From Clavulina sp. PMI_390 (taxonomy: Eukaryota; Basidiomycota; Agaricomycetes; Cantharellales; Hydnaceae), in contig WIDE01000051.1 in the NCBI GenBank assembly GCA_015039315.1, positions 124,001 to 188,000 of the forward strand: a stretch of 64,000 nucleotides of DNA, given 5' to 3'. The notes beneath the pieces were generated by a model, which was given only the letters and a program-made list of their open reading frames with translations, ran no database searches and was not told where the DNA came from. Made by a program: the position numbers and the translations under genes. This document shows positions 33,932 through 46,900 of this stretch, in pieces (the stretch's first letter is position 1; each line of letters opens with the position of its first letter).

Positions 33932-36644
33932 ATGCCGTCAATCACACCGAGTGCCCCACGGGGAGAGCTCGACGCTGGGACATCTCAGATCGATGCAGGC
34001 GATATACTTGATGGGCCACACCGGAGGCTCATTGCTTACAAAGAGACCTGGACGCTGTGTTCGCAGAGGATCAAAGTGAGAACAATTGCACTTTTCTGAT
34101 ACCCGTCTCCCCCTCACATACCCCCTTAGGCCATCATTAGCGAAATGCATGCACAGGTCACAGACGACCTTTTTGCATTCCTGAATGAGGCACATGTAGT
34201 TGATGACAGTTGGATGACGCCCCAGGTCGAGGTGCCTGTTGCTACTCTTGTTGGTCAGCCGTCATCTTGCTCCTTACCCCGTGCTACTCCACAACTCTGC
34301 ATTCCACAATTTTAGGCGACACCTCTGTAGGGATGGTCGTGTTTGATGCATTGAGGCAGCGCCTTAACCTCAAACAAACTAGGCGTGGACCATCGTTCAT
34401 CTCTGTGACTCTCTCTCCCAAGGTCTACTCATCCACTGTGAATGTCCTGAAAGCGATGATTGTGGGTTTCACCGCCCAATTCCCCATGGTTAGTCAGTTC
34501 ATTCTGCTAGGTACCGAGCCACGCTGAAAGAGTAACACTGTAGGAGGAAAGCATGGGTCGGCGGTCAAAGGCAACACGCTTGGCTAGCCACGATATTGCT
34601 CTGCTCCAGGCCTGGTATGACCAACTTGGGGCATCATCTTCTCACCAAGGCACTCGTCTTGTCGTTTTCACGCCCGAAGTCGAGCTATGCAATGCAGAGA
34701 TTCTTGTAGAATTCATAAAAATATGCAGGTTCGTCCTTCACATCACAAATAAACCTCTGCCCTAACCCAACTTTCTTCGCTTTGCAGCCTCTATGTCGAG
34801 CGACTACCCATTGTGTTGGTTTTCAGCACTGCGACGTCCGATAACGTTCTACAAACTATGCTTCCTGTCTCCGCCCGTACCAAAATCTATGCAGAGGCCT
34901 TTCAGCTCCAGCGGGGTCTTGGTGCTCTAGAGAGTGTGATGCGCGGGGTACGGATTAAGCTGATCCACGATGATACCATACTCTGACATTTCTACCCAGT
35001 TATTCCTCGACGAAGAAATCGGAATACCTTTCATGCTTTCGGCCTCCGCGTACGACGCGTTGCGAAATAGCTATACACGGCATGAGCAGTCGTTACATGC
35101 CTTCCAGTCTACCCTGCAGGTAAGCGCATTCGTTCGGATAATAATTGTCAATTTCTATCTGTTCTCACTGGGCAATGACGTGCAGCTGCTTGTTTTGGAC
35201 CACTTCGGATTACCAAATTCCGTGTTCTGTGGCATGGACATGCTTGGAGAGCCTGACGAAGCTCAAGCCGCATTGAGAGATCCTCAGTCTCGATTGTTCC
35301 TCGATAATCTACGTTCAACCATAGCGGACGATGTACGACGCCTTCCGGAGAGTCCCTTATCTGCATGGTGGACTTCCAGAGCCAGTCAACGGTCAAAGTC
35401 ATCAAAAGCCGCCGATTATGACGATTTGCTACAGTTCCTCAGCACTGCGAGAACAGAATTTAATGATCATCACACAAGGCTGCAGTTTGCTATTCGTTTA
35501 TTGCGACGGGTGGCACTTGAAGCGCGAACGCATGCGGCTGAGATGAAGGCTGGTCTATCATCTTTACTGGGGTCAGCAGTGAGGGGCTCGATTTTCCGTG
35601 GAGAGCTACCGTTGATCAAGGAAAAGATCCAGTATGTTGGCTTGTTCGCCCTTGACGCCTGAGTGCCTAATTCAGATTCGTAGGCAACTTCCACTGGAGC
35701 GGCTCAAGAAGCTCGCCGCAATGGTATTCGACTTCTGCTCCGATGCAAGCGAGGTGTCGACGCACCATGCGCAAACACTTCTGCATCAATCCACGCATTG
35801 GAGTACCGAGCTAACCGCAATTGTGCCCTCTACACCAGCCAAGGACAAGGTCCAACATAACCTGTCCCCAACGAAGTCTGGCGCTTTCGCTTTACCAACT
35901 ACTAGGAGCGAGCCCCAAGTTCTGAAGGCCGCAAGCCTCATAGCGACGGAATTGGACGCTTTTTTCACGTAAGTAAACCCTAACCTCAGGCGAAAGATCT
36001 GATACCAATAGGGCATAATAGTATGGCCCTCACGCCCGTGCACGACAAAGTCCCGCTTGCTTCAATATGGATACTCACGGCCCATCGTGACCCTATGGAA
36101 GTAAGTACAATCATCTATGCTAACACCCTCCTCTAGGTTGCTGACGTATCCCCAGGAATTGAACCCAGCACCGCGCCAATCCCTGGTCGCTTCTCTTACC
36201 AAAACCTCCGCATTGATCATGATATCCCTGACCTCAGGAGAAGATGATTCCGCGCCAAAGAAATCGCGAAGTACTGGCAAAGGAAAGGAGAAAGAAACGG
36301 CCGCGGAACCAATATTCAACCCAGCCGACATTTCCACCCTTCCTGATTCCGCCGTGATTTTCCGACGATATTTGGACAGCGGACGGACAATCAATGCGTA
36401 CGATTGGTTCGAGAGTTTTGCTCAAGCGATGGAGCCAGAACGAGAACGACTGTTGGAATCGAAAGATGATGAGGACGACGAGGCGGGAGAGACGCGGTGG
36501 AGGAAAGAATTGCAAAGTCGGTTCTTGTGGTCACTCCATGAACTGAACTGGAATGGCCTGCTGAGGGGAACTGGACGAAAACGGGACCACCTCGCCAGAA
36601 CGCTGTGGGATCCTGTCATTGCTGCCGACACAGATAATTTGTAG
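33932..36644 (+). CDS. ORC3: Origin recognition complex subunit 3
   Basis: Subunit of the ORC, which loads MCM helicases at replication origins. The start is taken as the ATG at 33932 (MPSITPSAPRGELDAGTSQ). Exons give LIAYKETWTLCSQRIKAIIS, VEVPVATLVGDTSVGMVVFD, GPSFISVTLSPKVYSSTVNV, LVVFTPEVELCNAEILVEFI, SLYVERLPIVLVFSTATSD, KIYAEAFQLQRGLGALESVM, LFLDEEIGIPFMLSASAYDA, SLHAFQSTLQ and LLVLDHFGLPNSVF. The C-terminal exons end with DLLQFLSTARTEFNDHHTRL, LPLERLKKLAAMVFDFCSDA, TINAYDWFESFAQAMEPERE, RRTGRKRDHLA-like sequence and VIAADTDNL. P-V-A-L/F-V-x-G-D.(S/T) followed by the loop and the terminal NAYDWFE..WELQARF-like helix (here DWFESFA and LQSRFLWSLHELNWNGLLR) are typical of ORC3. About 690 residues, close to the family length. 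Confidence 0.88.
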
Positions 36645-36772
36645 TGTCCTTGATAACATTTAGCCTCAGTCTGGTTTCGCGAGTCAGACATGTTTCGTGC
36701 AAAACAATAAGACTGATCACCTTGATATACTTGAACTTATCACAACAAAAGTAGCCAAGCTGATGCACTGGC

Positions 36773-38549
36773 TCAAGACTCGGATGAGGCTGGAGCTGGA
36801 GCTGAAGGAGCGCCGGGGTTAGGGCCAGCACCTCTACCTCTGCCACGTCCACCCCGTCGTCCTCCTCTGACGCCACGACCTGACGGCTGAGACGGAGTAC
36901 CATCTTGTGTAGAAGCAGGTGTCGCGCCTGATGACGCTGGAGTATTCTGCGCTGGCTCGGTGGACGCATCGGTGTTCTCGGTAGCAGTGGGCTTCGGACC
37001 CTTTGGGTGCCGATGCCTGCCACCCCTTCCAGATGGTTGAGCCTCTCGCGCTGGTCTGTCTTTCTTTTCGGGGCCAGGGGTAGAGCTTGATGCGGCAGGC
37101 TGCGCATCGGAAGGACCAGCAGCCGCTATTGCGGAAGCTTCACCTGAGGTCTCGGGTTGTGGCTTCTCAGCTGATTTTGAAGCTTCCCGCTCTCGGCGGC
37201 GGGGGGCTCCACCACCTCCCACGCCAGCAAGCGCTGCCTGCAGCATTCGGGGATTCGGCGCATGTTTTCGGCGCTCAGGCTTGCCTGATGGTCCCTGCGA
37301 GGGCTGAGAGGAAGAAGCCTCGTTGGTTGCTGGTTTCGAAGAGCCGGAGGCGGAGGGGGGATCGGTAGGCGCCGAATCCCCTCGTGTCGTGGCCTGAGAT
37401 TCTCCCGTAGTTGCCGTTGCAGCTGTCGCGGAGGTATTGGGGGCCGGCTTTGCACGATTGCCTTTTATTTGTGGTGTGGACTGCTGAGCCGGTGTAGGCT
37501 TCTTCTTTGGGCCCCCCGCCGATTTTCGCGAAGGGGAGGCAGGTACGGAATCTCCAGCATTAGTTTCAGGGGCGGGGCGACCCCCTTTGCCCTTCGAAGG
37601 ATTGGAAGGTTTACTCGTCGATGCAACAGGTGACTCAGCGGCTTTCAGCACGGCGGGAGCAGGAACACTTCCATCCGCATTCAACTTTCGCGAGAATACG
37701 CCACCTTCGTCATCGAATCTAGACGTAGTAGCTGAATTGGCAACAACAGCTTTAGATAGCTTTGATGTTGGTTTGACCCCAGGCCGGTCGCCTTTCGCTT
37801 TGTAATGGCCATGATAGGATAGAATCTGAGCGGCATCCTTGGCGGCTGCTTTCTCCGCTTTGAGAGCTTCAAGTAGAGGAGTGGACTTTGGGTCGACTAA
37901 ACTCAAGACCGTAAGCTTGGTGTGTCGAGAAGGTAAGGATACGACCTACTCTTTGGAGCTGCAGCTTCGGGAACGACGGTCTCAGCTTGACTCAAGCTCT
38001 CAACGAACGACTTGAAGTCTTCGTCTGTAGCAGAAAGTCACTAAAAGGTAGCAATACTTGATCAAATGACTACGCGACCTTGATTGATGGTTCCAACCCT
38101 GGCGTCTTGCTTTTTACGATCTGCTGGGACCTTTTGGAAAGGAGCAAATTCGACCACGGCATAGCTCTCATTACCTATTCTGGCAGTGGTAAGGGTGAGG
38201 CAATCTATACGGACTGTTCAAGGACACACCCTGCTTATCCCGAAACAAATGGCCATCATATTCCTTGCTGAAGCGCACAACTTGCTCAGGGCTTTTGAAT
38301 GCGATATAGGCCCTGGAAGTCACGTTTGGCTTCTCCGGCCTTGACGAAAACAAAGGGTCATTTATGATGATAGGCGACGAGAGCAACCGATTCAACAAGG
38401 AGGCCATACCTTGACTTGAGTTTCCCAGGGTGATAGGACTTCCAGGTGACTGTGTCAGACGTCACCCAGAGAGAGACGCTCTTCCAGAATATTGGCTCAG
38501 GCAGATTAGGCGGCAATCGACGCACGATGACCTTGTTTTTGGCCACCAT
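36773..38549 (-). CDS. UPF3: Nonsense-mediated decay factor UPF3
   Basis: RNA-surveillance adaptor that bridges UPF2 and UPF1. The ATG at 38549 gives MVAKNKVIVRRLPPNLPEPI, FWKSVSLWV and TWKSYHPGKLKSR, then across an intron PEKPNVTSRAYIAFKSPEQV, VRFSKEYDGHLFRDKQG, then SYAVVEFAPFQKVPADRKKQ and DARVGTINQ. This is the complete RRM-like Smg4/UPF3 domain. Small exons lead through DEDFKSFVESLSQAETVVPE into a last exon (from 37906) beginning SLVDPKSTPLLEALKAEKAA and continuing as a very long Pro/Ser/Ala/Gly-rich disordered tail with RGVRGGRRGGRGRGRGAGP, an RGG-like box before the stop. The RGG-type tail suggests added RNA binding. The disordered part is longer than the folded domain. Confidence 0.88.
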
Positions 38550-38935
38550 CGTGCGAGCGCTTCTCTGAGTCGGAAGCTGTGACCGCGCAACTCATACGTC
38601 ACTCTGTGACAAGGCACCTCCCTCTTGCTGAGCTCTTGGCTTTTGAACGAGGTATTCTTAACTGTCTGGGACTCTAAGGGTGTTTCTGGACTATTCGGCG
38701 ATACTGTGTGCTAATCAAGCCCCGAACGTCCACGGCTTGCCCACAATTGCTGCTCCTGCGTCGTCTCCCGCAATCAATCGACGGGCGGCCCGAGTTCACC
38801 CACACTAGGGTGCATCTGCCTTAGAGTCTCTCCTTGCTCTTGGCGTCTTCTCTGAATGAAATTGACTGGATAAATACGTCTTTCAACCCAAATTCACCCA
38901 TTCTTCTGTACACTTCCCTCCTTCAGCTCCCAATT
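38550..38935. promoter_or_regulatory. Divergent promoter region, UPF3/MAPKKK
   Basis: A gap of 386 nt between divergent starts. The MAPKKK side has a C/T-rich leader (about 38880-38930) just before the ATG. No specific site was identified. Confidence 0.4.
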
Positions 38936-41900
38936 ATGCCTCGTCAAGGCACATCCAAGCATACCCCCACACTATACTCACACCCAGAGGCTCGCGAGAA
39001 TGAAGCTAATGCCGAAGATTCTTCCGACTTTGAAAACTCCGATCCTTCACTTACAATGCCGAGGCAACATTCGAATCCCCTTCCCAACTCCCCAGCCTCC
39101 ACCGCCAAATCACAACGGCTGAAGATGCGATCCATGAACTCCTTCCCAGTCCCTTCTGCAGCCTCGGTTAGCTCTCTCGCCGGGAATATGGTACCTTCAT
39201 CAACTTTGCATGCAGGGGCTAGTGCCCCGATCCTCCCGAAACGATCTAGTGAAGTATTCACTCGATTCAGACAAAAATTCCATCACGATGATAATGAACC
39301 TTCTCGGATTGGTCCCCCTTCAATGCTATCAAATGATGGTAGTGATAGCGATGATGATGCTCCAGCAACGTCATTCGTCTCTCGACCCACATCGGTCAAC
39401 GACCAAGGGATGTCTCGCGTCAATGGTGGAAACTCTCGGCCGTTTTCCCCACGCAAATCGACAGAAAAGCAAAAAGATATCTCTAACAAGGCCCCCAGGT
39501 TCCCTCGAAACGCCTCAATGACGGAAGCCGAGTTAGCGGCATTGACCCCTCAAGAACGCGAACGACTGGAATGGCAAGCAATGCTTACGTCGGTGTTGGA
39601 AGGCGAGGTGTTCCGGCAGGAAAAGGTCCGGATCGTGGATACTCTAGACAAGGTTGAACAGGACAAAGATGTCCTGCAAGATATCTGGGTTGGGATTAGG
39701 GCTTGGTTGCGCGGACGCACCGAGAAAGAAGAGCATGACCAGCTCGCTGAGCGAAGAACTCGTGTCCTCACAGCAGTCTTTCAGGAGATTATGTCCTTCC
39801 GCGTCACCGATACCCCTGATCCGGAAACTGGTGCAGCCCCTCCATCCGCCATCGACCAGGTTAATGCCATTCTCGACCGATTCGACATTGCCTGCTCATT
39901 GTACCCCAGCATCAAGGCGATGCGCGAGGACAAACCGGACATAGTAACATCTGATGCCCAGGCCATTATAGATGCGTTAACTGGTTGGGCAAAACTCCAT
40001 GGGGCTCTGCAACAGCAGCTTGACTCATTACGTCGCTGGACTGGGAGTTCAAGCCTTGACATAATGCAACCGATCAAACAATCCGATGTTGGGCTTGTTG
40101 GTGATCTCGCTGAACAAGGCGAGGTCACCACTTTCGTTGATCGAATCCTGAAAGAGGAGACGCTCCAGCGCACCTTTGGGAAGGGGACCCTTATCAAAGT
40201 CCATGCTCTTGTAGAGACGGCAAAGAATGTCGTCCTCTCCAAGACTCCTCTCTTCCGACGTCTCAACCTCCCTGTTTTCCACTCCGAACTCGTCTTGCTC
40301 ATTTCATTCCCCATGCAGCTTGTCACGGCATCGCTGCAGATGCGACTGCAATCAGCTGCCCGCGTCAAAGATCCCAACCTCATGTTGCTCGAGACAATGA
40401 CGGACGATTTCCATCTCTCGATCGCTCTCGCCTGCACTCTCAAGCGGGAGTACCATGCACAAATGGAGCCAGATCGCAACAACTTTTGGGACTTACCCGA
40501 GTGCATTCCGGCAAACTATGATGCTGTCCTCCTTGAGAGTGTGTTGCTTTATTTCAAGTTGCTCCATTGGCGCTTGAAGAGTGGCACGAAGGCGATCTAT
40601 TTCAAGGAGACTGACGTGCTCGAAGCACAAGAGGATATCATGGATGAAGTAAGCGACACGATCGCAGGTGGATCTTCGGTTGTCGCTGAGCAGATATGGT
40701 ATGAGGAATGGTTCGCTGGCATTTCCTTCGTTTAACTCATCTTATTACAGTGGTTTGACGAACAGACTGGTTTCACGGGTGACTAGCTACTACCACTACC
40801 AAATACGACTACCATCTGCTGGCACTGGCGTCAAGAGTCGCCTGAAACCTAACTCGTGGGGCGAGGAATACCCGGATGTCCTTCTTGATCGGGAGGAGTC
40901 TGTCTCGTGGCTCGCAAAAGTACTTGACAGCGTCCGCTTGCGGTACAGGAAGATTCAACGATATGGGAGGTGAGAATCCTCAGATCGAAGCGTTTTTGTA
41001 CGAGATCACTCATGTGTCCTTTCCACAGGTCGTTACAACAACGGTTCTCAAATAGCGCAGAATACAGCCTTGAAAACGTCAATTTCGAGACGTTCATCGC
41101 ACGTCTTGTGGCTACAGATCACTTCCTGGTTTATACTCGGAGGTATGAAGAAGATGGTGTTTACATCGTTGCTTCTTCCGGTCTCAGCGAGCGCTCCTTT
41201 GTCATTCGGGATATGATTCTGAAGTCCTATAATCTTGATCGAAGAGAGCGAGAACCTTCACAAACCACTCATTCCTATATTGACAGCGAGGATGACGACC
41301 AAGACCCCTCCTACATCCTGGTGCTAGCACCAAACGAGTCTTTCGTTTGGCAGGGCCTTGTCATGGTACTGGAAGACATGCCTGTCGTTGAACTCTCCAT
41401 GTATGCTCAGCGAGTACGTCTCATAGCAGACGGTGCGATGCTGCGTCTTGGTGCGGCAAAAAAACTCTTCTGCAACTTGATGACGACAGTGGAAGCAAGA
41501 CGACCCAGTCCTTCATCCCCCTTGACCCCTGAAGCTGTGGAAATTGATCCATCTCTCCAGATACCTGGACAACTTATCCCATCTGTTGATCTTGAATGCG
41601 TCTATGAGCACCAGGCCCATCTTCCTAACGTCAATCGAGAGCTCCAAAAGATCTCGAAAGGCACGACGAAGCTTGCCGAAACCATTATGGGCTCTGTCGA
41701 GGAAGTGAAGAAAGGCATTCAGCAGTCCCAGCAGTATCAAGAGCTGATGGAAAACTGGTTCACTTTCGCTTCTGATCATGGGTTGCATGTGGAGAAACAC
41801 ATCGATTCCGCTTCGGAGCCCAAGTATTCCCTCATCCTGAACAGACTGGCAATTGCATGGGTTGCCTTCATCTGCGATGAGTGTGATCCTACCGATCGTA

Positions 41901-43575
41901 AAACGTTCAAGTGGGCCGTCACTGCTCTCGAATTTGCAATGGCGCGGACAGAGGGAGCCAATATTCTGCATCTCCCTGCCGATGACTTCGCGCTCTTGCG
42001 TCAGAAAGTCGCTAGTTGCATGACTCTACTCATCAGTCATTTCGACATTCTGGGTGCGCGGTCCAGTACGGAGGCCGCGCGTCTCGAAGAGGAAAAGCAG
42101 AGGAAAAATCCTACTCGCATGATGGGAAGAAACGTGCGAGCGACTAGCCCCGTCACCGAAACCAGTCTCGAGAACGAGAGCCTTCGTCTCAAGTGGGAGG
42201 ACTCCTTACGGCGCTTACAAGCTATCGATGAGCGACGAGTAGAAGCAGAATTCGAACGACACGTCATTGGGCGTGTTGTCGACGAAGAAAAGCTTGAAGA
42301 TAAGAGCCTCTTATGGCTCGCATCGTCAACATCGAATATTTCGGTCCGCTGGCAGCAAGGCCGTTTCATTGGGGCTGGAGCATTCGGCTCGGTATATCTC
42401 GCAGTGAACCTCGACTCAGGCGGTCTTATGGCTGCCAAAGAAATCCGTTTCCAGGATGTCAACAGCATGAAAACCCTCTTCCGCCAGATCAAAGACGAGC
42501 TTAGCGTAATGGAAATCCTGCAGCATCCCAACATTGTCGAGTACTATGGTATTGAGGTCCATCGAGAGAAGGTCTTCATTTTCGAGGAGTATTGTCAAGG
42601 AGGCAGCATTGCTTCCCTCCTTGAGCACGGTCGTATCGAAGATGAGACTGTGCTCCAAGTCTACACGATGCAAATGTTAGATGGGCTAGCCTACCTTCAT
42701 TCCAAAGGAGTGGTACATCGAGATGTGAAACCAGAAAGTAAGTTACACAGATTCACTGAAGGCCGTTTTGCTGCTGATCGATGGCGCTAGATATACTGCT
42801 GGATCATATGGGGGTCGTAAAGTTTGTAGACTTCGGAGCAGCAAAAATTATTGCAAAGGGGCAAGCAAAGACTATGGCTCGCGCAACTCGCTCAAGAAAC
42901 CCGACCTCGCAGGGCGCAGACGCGCAGCACAACAGTCTCACCGGAACGCCTATGTACATGTCTCCAGAAAGCATCAAGCCTGATCGGCGCGGACGTCAGG
43001 GAGCCATGGACATCTGGTCATTAGGCTGCGTTGTTCTTGAGTGCGCCACAGGTCGCAAACCCTGGAGCAATGTTGGTGACAATGAATGGTGTGTCTATTT
43101 GCGAAGCATATTACCCTTTGACTTAATTTTTGTTCTCTCTTTCTCTCGTAGGGCGATCATGTTCCAGATTGGGTACGTGATGTTGGTTTCCTGACCTAAG
43201 AGATGGCACCTAATTTCCTCCCTCTCTTTTAGACAAGGGAACAGAATCCCACCACTTCCAGAAGCATGGCAGCTGAGCCCAACCGGCATCAGCTTCATCA
43301 AAGGATGCTTCACTTTGGACCCCATGACACGGCCCAACGCAGAAGAGCTCCTCAACCACTCATGGATGCAGTCACTTCGCTCGGAGCTAGCGGATGTTGA
43401 AGCTGAAGCGGCTGCAGAAGGGTTGTATCCACCCGAAAGTCCTCATGACCATAGCTCCCTCCCACTAACCGCCCAGCCAGAACTGGCTCATGTTGCGCAA
43501 ATGCTAGAGGAGCGCCAGATGGAGGACATCCTCAGTTCTCCACCCGAGGAGATCGACGCAGAGCTTGGAGCGTGA
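38936..43575 (+). CDS. MAP kinase kinase kinase of the HOG/stress pathway (SSK2/Wis4 type)
   Basis: Top kinase of the osmostress MAPK cascade. Six exons (38936-40698, 40751-40969, 41029-42737, 42791-43088, 43152-43172, 43233-43575) join in phase to about 1450 residues, near Ssk2 length. The start is MPRQGTSKHTPTLYSHPEA; an upstream in-frame codon is TTG. The first 230 residues are Ser/Pro-rich. The regulatory region has MLTSVLEGEVFRQEKVRIVD, IWVGIRAWLRGRTEKEEHDQ, LLYFKLLHWRLKSGTKAIYF, RLRYRKIQRYGRSLQQRFSN and SAEYSLENVNFETFIARLVA, all SSK2-like. The kinase domain: WQQGRFIGAGAFGSVYLAVN (Gly loop), LMAAKEIRFQD (Lys), IVEYYGIEVHREKVFIFEEY, GVVHRDVKPENILLDHMGVV, KFVDFGAAKIIAKGQ, NSLTGTPMYMSPESIKPDRR, GAMDIWSLGCVVLECATGRK and RPNAEELLNHSWMQSL. 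Exon 5 is only 21 nt. The acidic tail ends EEIDAELGA. Confidence 0.93.
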
Positions 43576-43980
43576 CCCTCCACGATTTTGGCGAATGCCT
43601 AACAGGCCTCTCTGTGGGCCCCCTCGTTTGATATACACGTACTTCGAGGGTAATCTGTTGCGTATCTAATCCACCCTCTCCCTCATTTTTCCACTAGCCA
43701 TTTTTTTTTTCCTTTGTGACTTTGTTCAGACATATTGTACATTACATGCACGCCCATAATCACAATGCACACAGATTTGGTTCGTTGCATGGTCGGCTCA
43801 GATTCTACTGGCTTTCACCTTTGTGTTCACAGCGACGAGCCACTGCCCCTTATAATGAAGCCAAGAAGGGGATTCATGGATCTGAGGGCAGGAACACAAT
43901 AAATAACATTCGCGCTGCACACAATGTCCAATTCTGAAACGCATTTCGTACACCCTACTCGACGATTTGGGAAAATACTC
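43576..43980. other. Intergenic, convergent 3' ends
   Basis: Contains the 3' ends of the MAPKKK and the membrane-protein gene. No gene was seen. Confidence 0.6.
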
Positions 43981-46900
43981 TTATTCAATCACCCAATTCT
44001 TCCTTGTGGGATTGAGTGCTTGAGAAGAATCCGTAGAGCCCGCCCGAGATCGCGCTGGGGAGGAGTATGGTGAACCTTCTTGTGAACCTTGGGAATATTG
44101 CGAGGGAGAGCGCATCAAGCTTCGTTCGGCTTGGCTGGAGCCCGGTTGGATCATGACGGGGTTCATATGCACCTCCGCTGGGAGCTGGAGAGGTCGGAGA
44201 TAAGGAGGGGGGTTACTAGCCGCAGCTGCAGCCAGGAAACGGGGAGGAATGGCGTTGGTAGCGAAGGGGTTGGTGACACTCTCGTACGTTGGGACGTTGT
44301 CTCCAGGGAACTCGACCTTCTCCCAGACAGTGGGGGAATTGAACTGGTCGGAGAAGTCTCGCTTTTCAACGTCGGGATCCTCATCGCCAGGGTTCACTAT
44401 TTAGACGACCAATAAAATAAGAATGATGAGAACAGATGTGCGATAAATGAACCGAAGTTTACAAGATACGCACGGTAGTTAGTCAACTTCTTGGCATGCT
44501 TTCCGAACTGCAGCCGGCAGGCGACTGTCAGAACGAGCACACAACAAAGGAGGATGATGCTTATGATCGTGAGCGTAGCAAAGAACTTCCACGATTGAAC
44601 CAGCAACCGGAAGGTGCTGCTCGCGAACATAGCTGCCCAGGAGCCGAGAAGGAGGATAGTACCACCGATGAAGATGTGGGTCATGAGCTTGGATTCACGA
44701 CGTACACCGAACCATCCACAGGCTGCCCAAGGGAAAAGAAACTATATCAAGTCGAGAAATCCATCGTTCAGCATTGCATCAACGGTGGAAGTCGGAATAC
44801 GGTACTCACGATGAGGACAATCAGGTAGGTAACCTCGTAAAAGATCTTGTGGTGAACGATGAAGGAGGCTGCGCCGATGCAAATCTGCTCGACCCAGAGA
44901 GCGACGCTGGCGACGACGAAGAAAATCGACAGCTGCAACACCACTGACAAACCCAAAACAAGCTTGTACATGCGGTTCACGCCCATATTTGCACCAACAC
45001 GCTTGAAGGTCTGCCACCCGAATTGCTTGATCAACTTCCATGACAGCCAAACGCTGACGATGAAAGCGACCACATTAAGCACCAGTTGAGCCGTCTCAAT
45101 GTCCTGGCGGTCTTCCCAGTAGTTCGGAAGAAGGTTCACGCCATTACATGCGCCATCACGGGTGATCCGCAGGAACTCCACACGGAAGTTCCGTGTGGCA
45201 ACAATTTGAAAAGCAGAGAACGCCATCAGCAAGAGATGGGTCAAGACGGCAGCAATCCTATGGAGTCGGAATCAGCATCTGCATCAAACTTTGGGAAAAT
45301 TCAAATGTAAGCCTACATGTGCGGCATGGCTAAAGAGAGAAGCAATGAAGATTAGTCAACCAGTCGTGGAGAGTAGGCGCTGGGATACATACATTCATTC
45401 AAGACGGCAACAAACGACATCCCAGAGGCCCAGATATTAAAGGCTAGGAAGACGATATCCTCTCTGCCCGAGGTCGCCAGACTGTGAAAGGCGAATGCTA
45501 AGCAAGAGATACAAGCCGCAACGTTGCCAGAACATACTTTTGTAGCGGCCATGAGAGGACCTTTACACATGTAGCAGAGAGGTCTACCGTCGTCGAGTTG
45601 GCCAAGGTGACGGGAACAAAGGACAAGTTCCCGCCAGAGCTGAACTGGGCTTGGCCAACCTGCAAGCTCCTGCGCTCCATCGCGGAATCACGCATTGCTC
45701 GATGGTTTCGGCGCGCCAATGAGTCATCAACCTCGGAGGACCGCTTGGCACGTGGGAGAGCAATTGAGATCGGGATTGGAAGGGGAAGCACCAGATCATT
45801 AGTATCGCTGCTCGTGCTAGTGCTCGTGCCGGTGGGCTTGGCGGAAGAAGTGGATGTGGTTGTAATTGTGGCCTAAGGAAGACCATTGATCAGTTCATCG
45901 ATCGTGTAGCAACGGCGGGTAGAAAAAAAGGGGAGAAAGGTAATTATTCAGTTGATGAAAGAAACGGGGCAACGCCATAAGCTCGCGTTGCTGGTTGGTG
46001 GCACATGGTGAGGAAAGTAATTTATTGTATGAATCCACTTACCGGGTTGGTCTTGGATACGGTGGATGAGTGTTGCTCGGTATGTTTCTCGTCGTCGTCG
46101 TTGTCATCGTCAGTATTATGCTTGCCGTCCTTGGTTGACGAGGTGGTGGCAGGCGACGCCGTTGGGGTTGTGGACTCATCCACAACCTTGGTAGTGCTAG
46201 TTGAGCGAGCATTCACGTCCGTTGTGGTGGAAGGAGCTACAGAGCCGCTCGATTCGGTAGTCGAGCTGGCGGAAGTAGTCGTAGACGTGGGCAACGAGCT
46301 GGTGGAAACAAGTCCTTCTACACCGCCCTCGGTAGTGGTCAAATTGAGAACGGTGGACGTAGACTGAGCCGACGAGCTGGTCAATGTAATTGAAACGCTG
46401 GGGCTCGTGGTGGAGGCTGGAACTGAGCTTGTCGTAAGAGCAATAGCACCACCGAAAGCAGCTGTACCAACAGTAGAGGATGATAGAGTGGAGGTATCGG
46501 TGGTATAGGTGGTGGCTGAGAGTGCAATATTCCCTCCCAAAGAGGTCTCATTCGACCATTTCGCATTCGGAGACCAGACGGTCACGCAAACGTGATTGCC
46601 GTCGCAGGAGACAACTTCGCCATTTGACTCGACGAGATTGATCCCGACAGGAATAGGGAATCCAGCTGAACGAAAGATGTCTTTGAGCAAGAAATCAGCG
46701 TGGTTGTTGAGAACGAAGGCATCTGCTTGAAGGGCAATCTGAACGAGTGTGTGCACGATTGTGAAAACAGTGTAGGCAATTGTGACTTTTGATAGCGTGA
46801 GTCTAGGATGATGTGATGGTGGGAGCACCGGTGGCAACGGGGGTGAAAGGAAGGGTGCATTTCATTCGTCAGATAAGTGGCTTTACAGCGAAAGAGAGAT

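Noticed and set aside
37087..37805. Plus-strand frames opposite the UPF3 tail
   Set aside because: Low-complexity shadow of the Pro/Ser/Ala-rich exon on the minus strand.
39781..40506. 241-codon minus-strand frame
   Set aside because: It is antisense to the SSK2-like MAPKKK exon, which has clear family motifs; the Ser/Arg-rich translation is a shadow.
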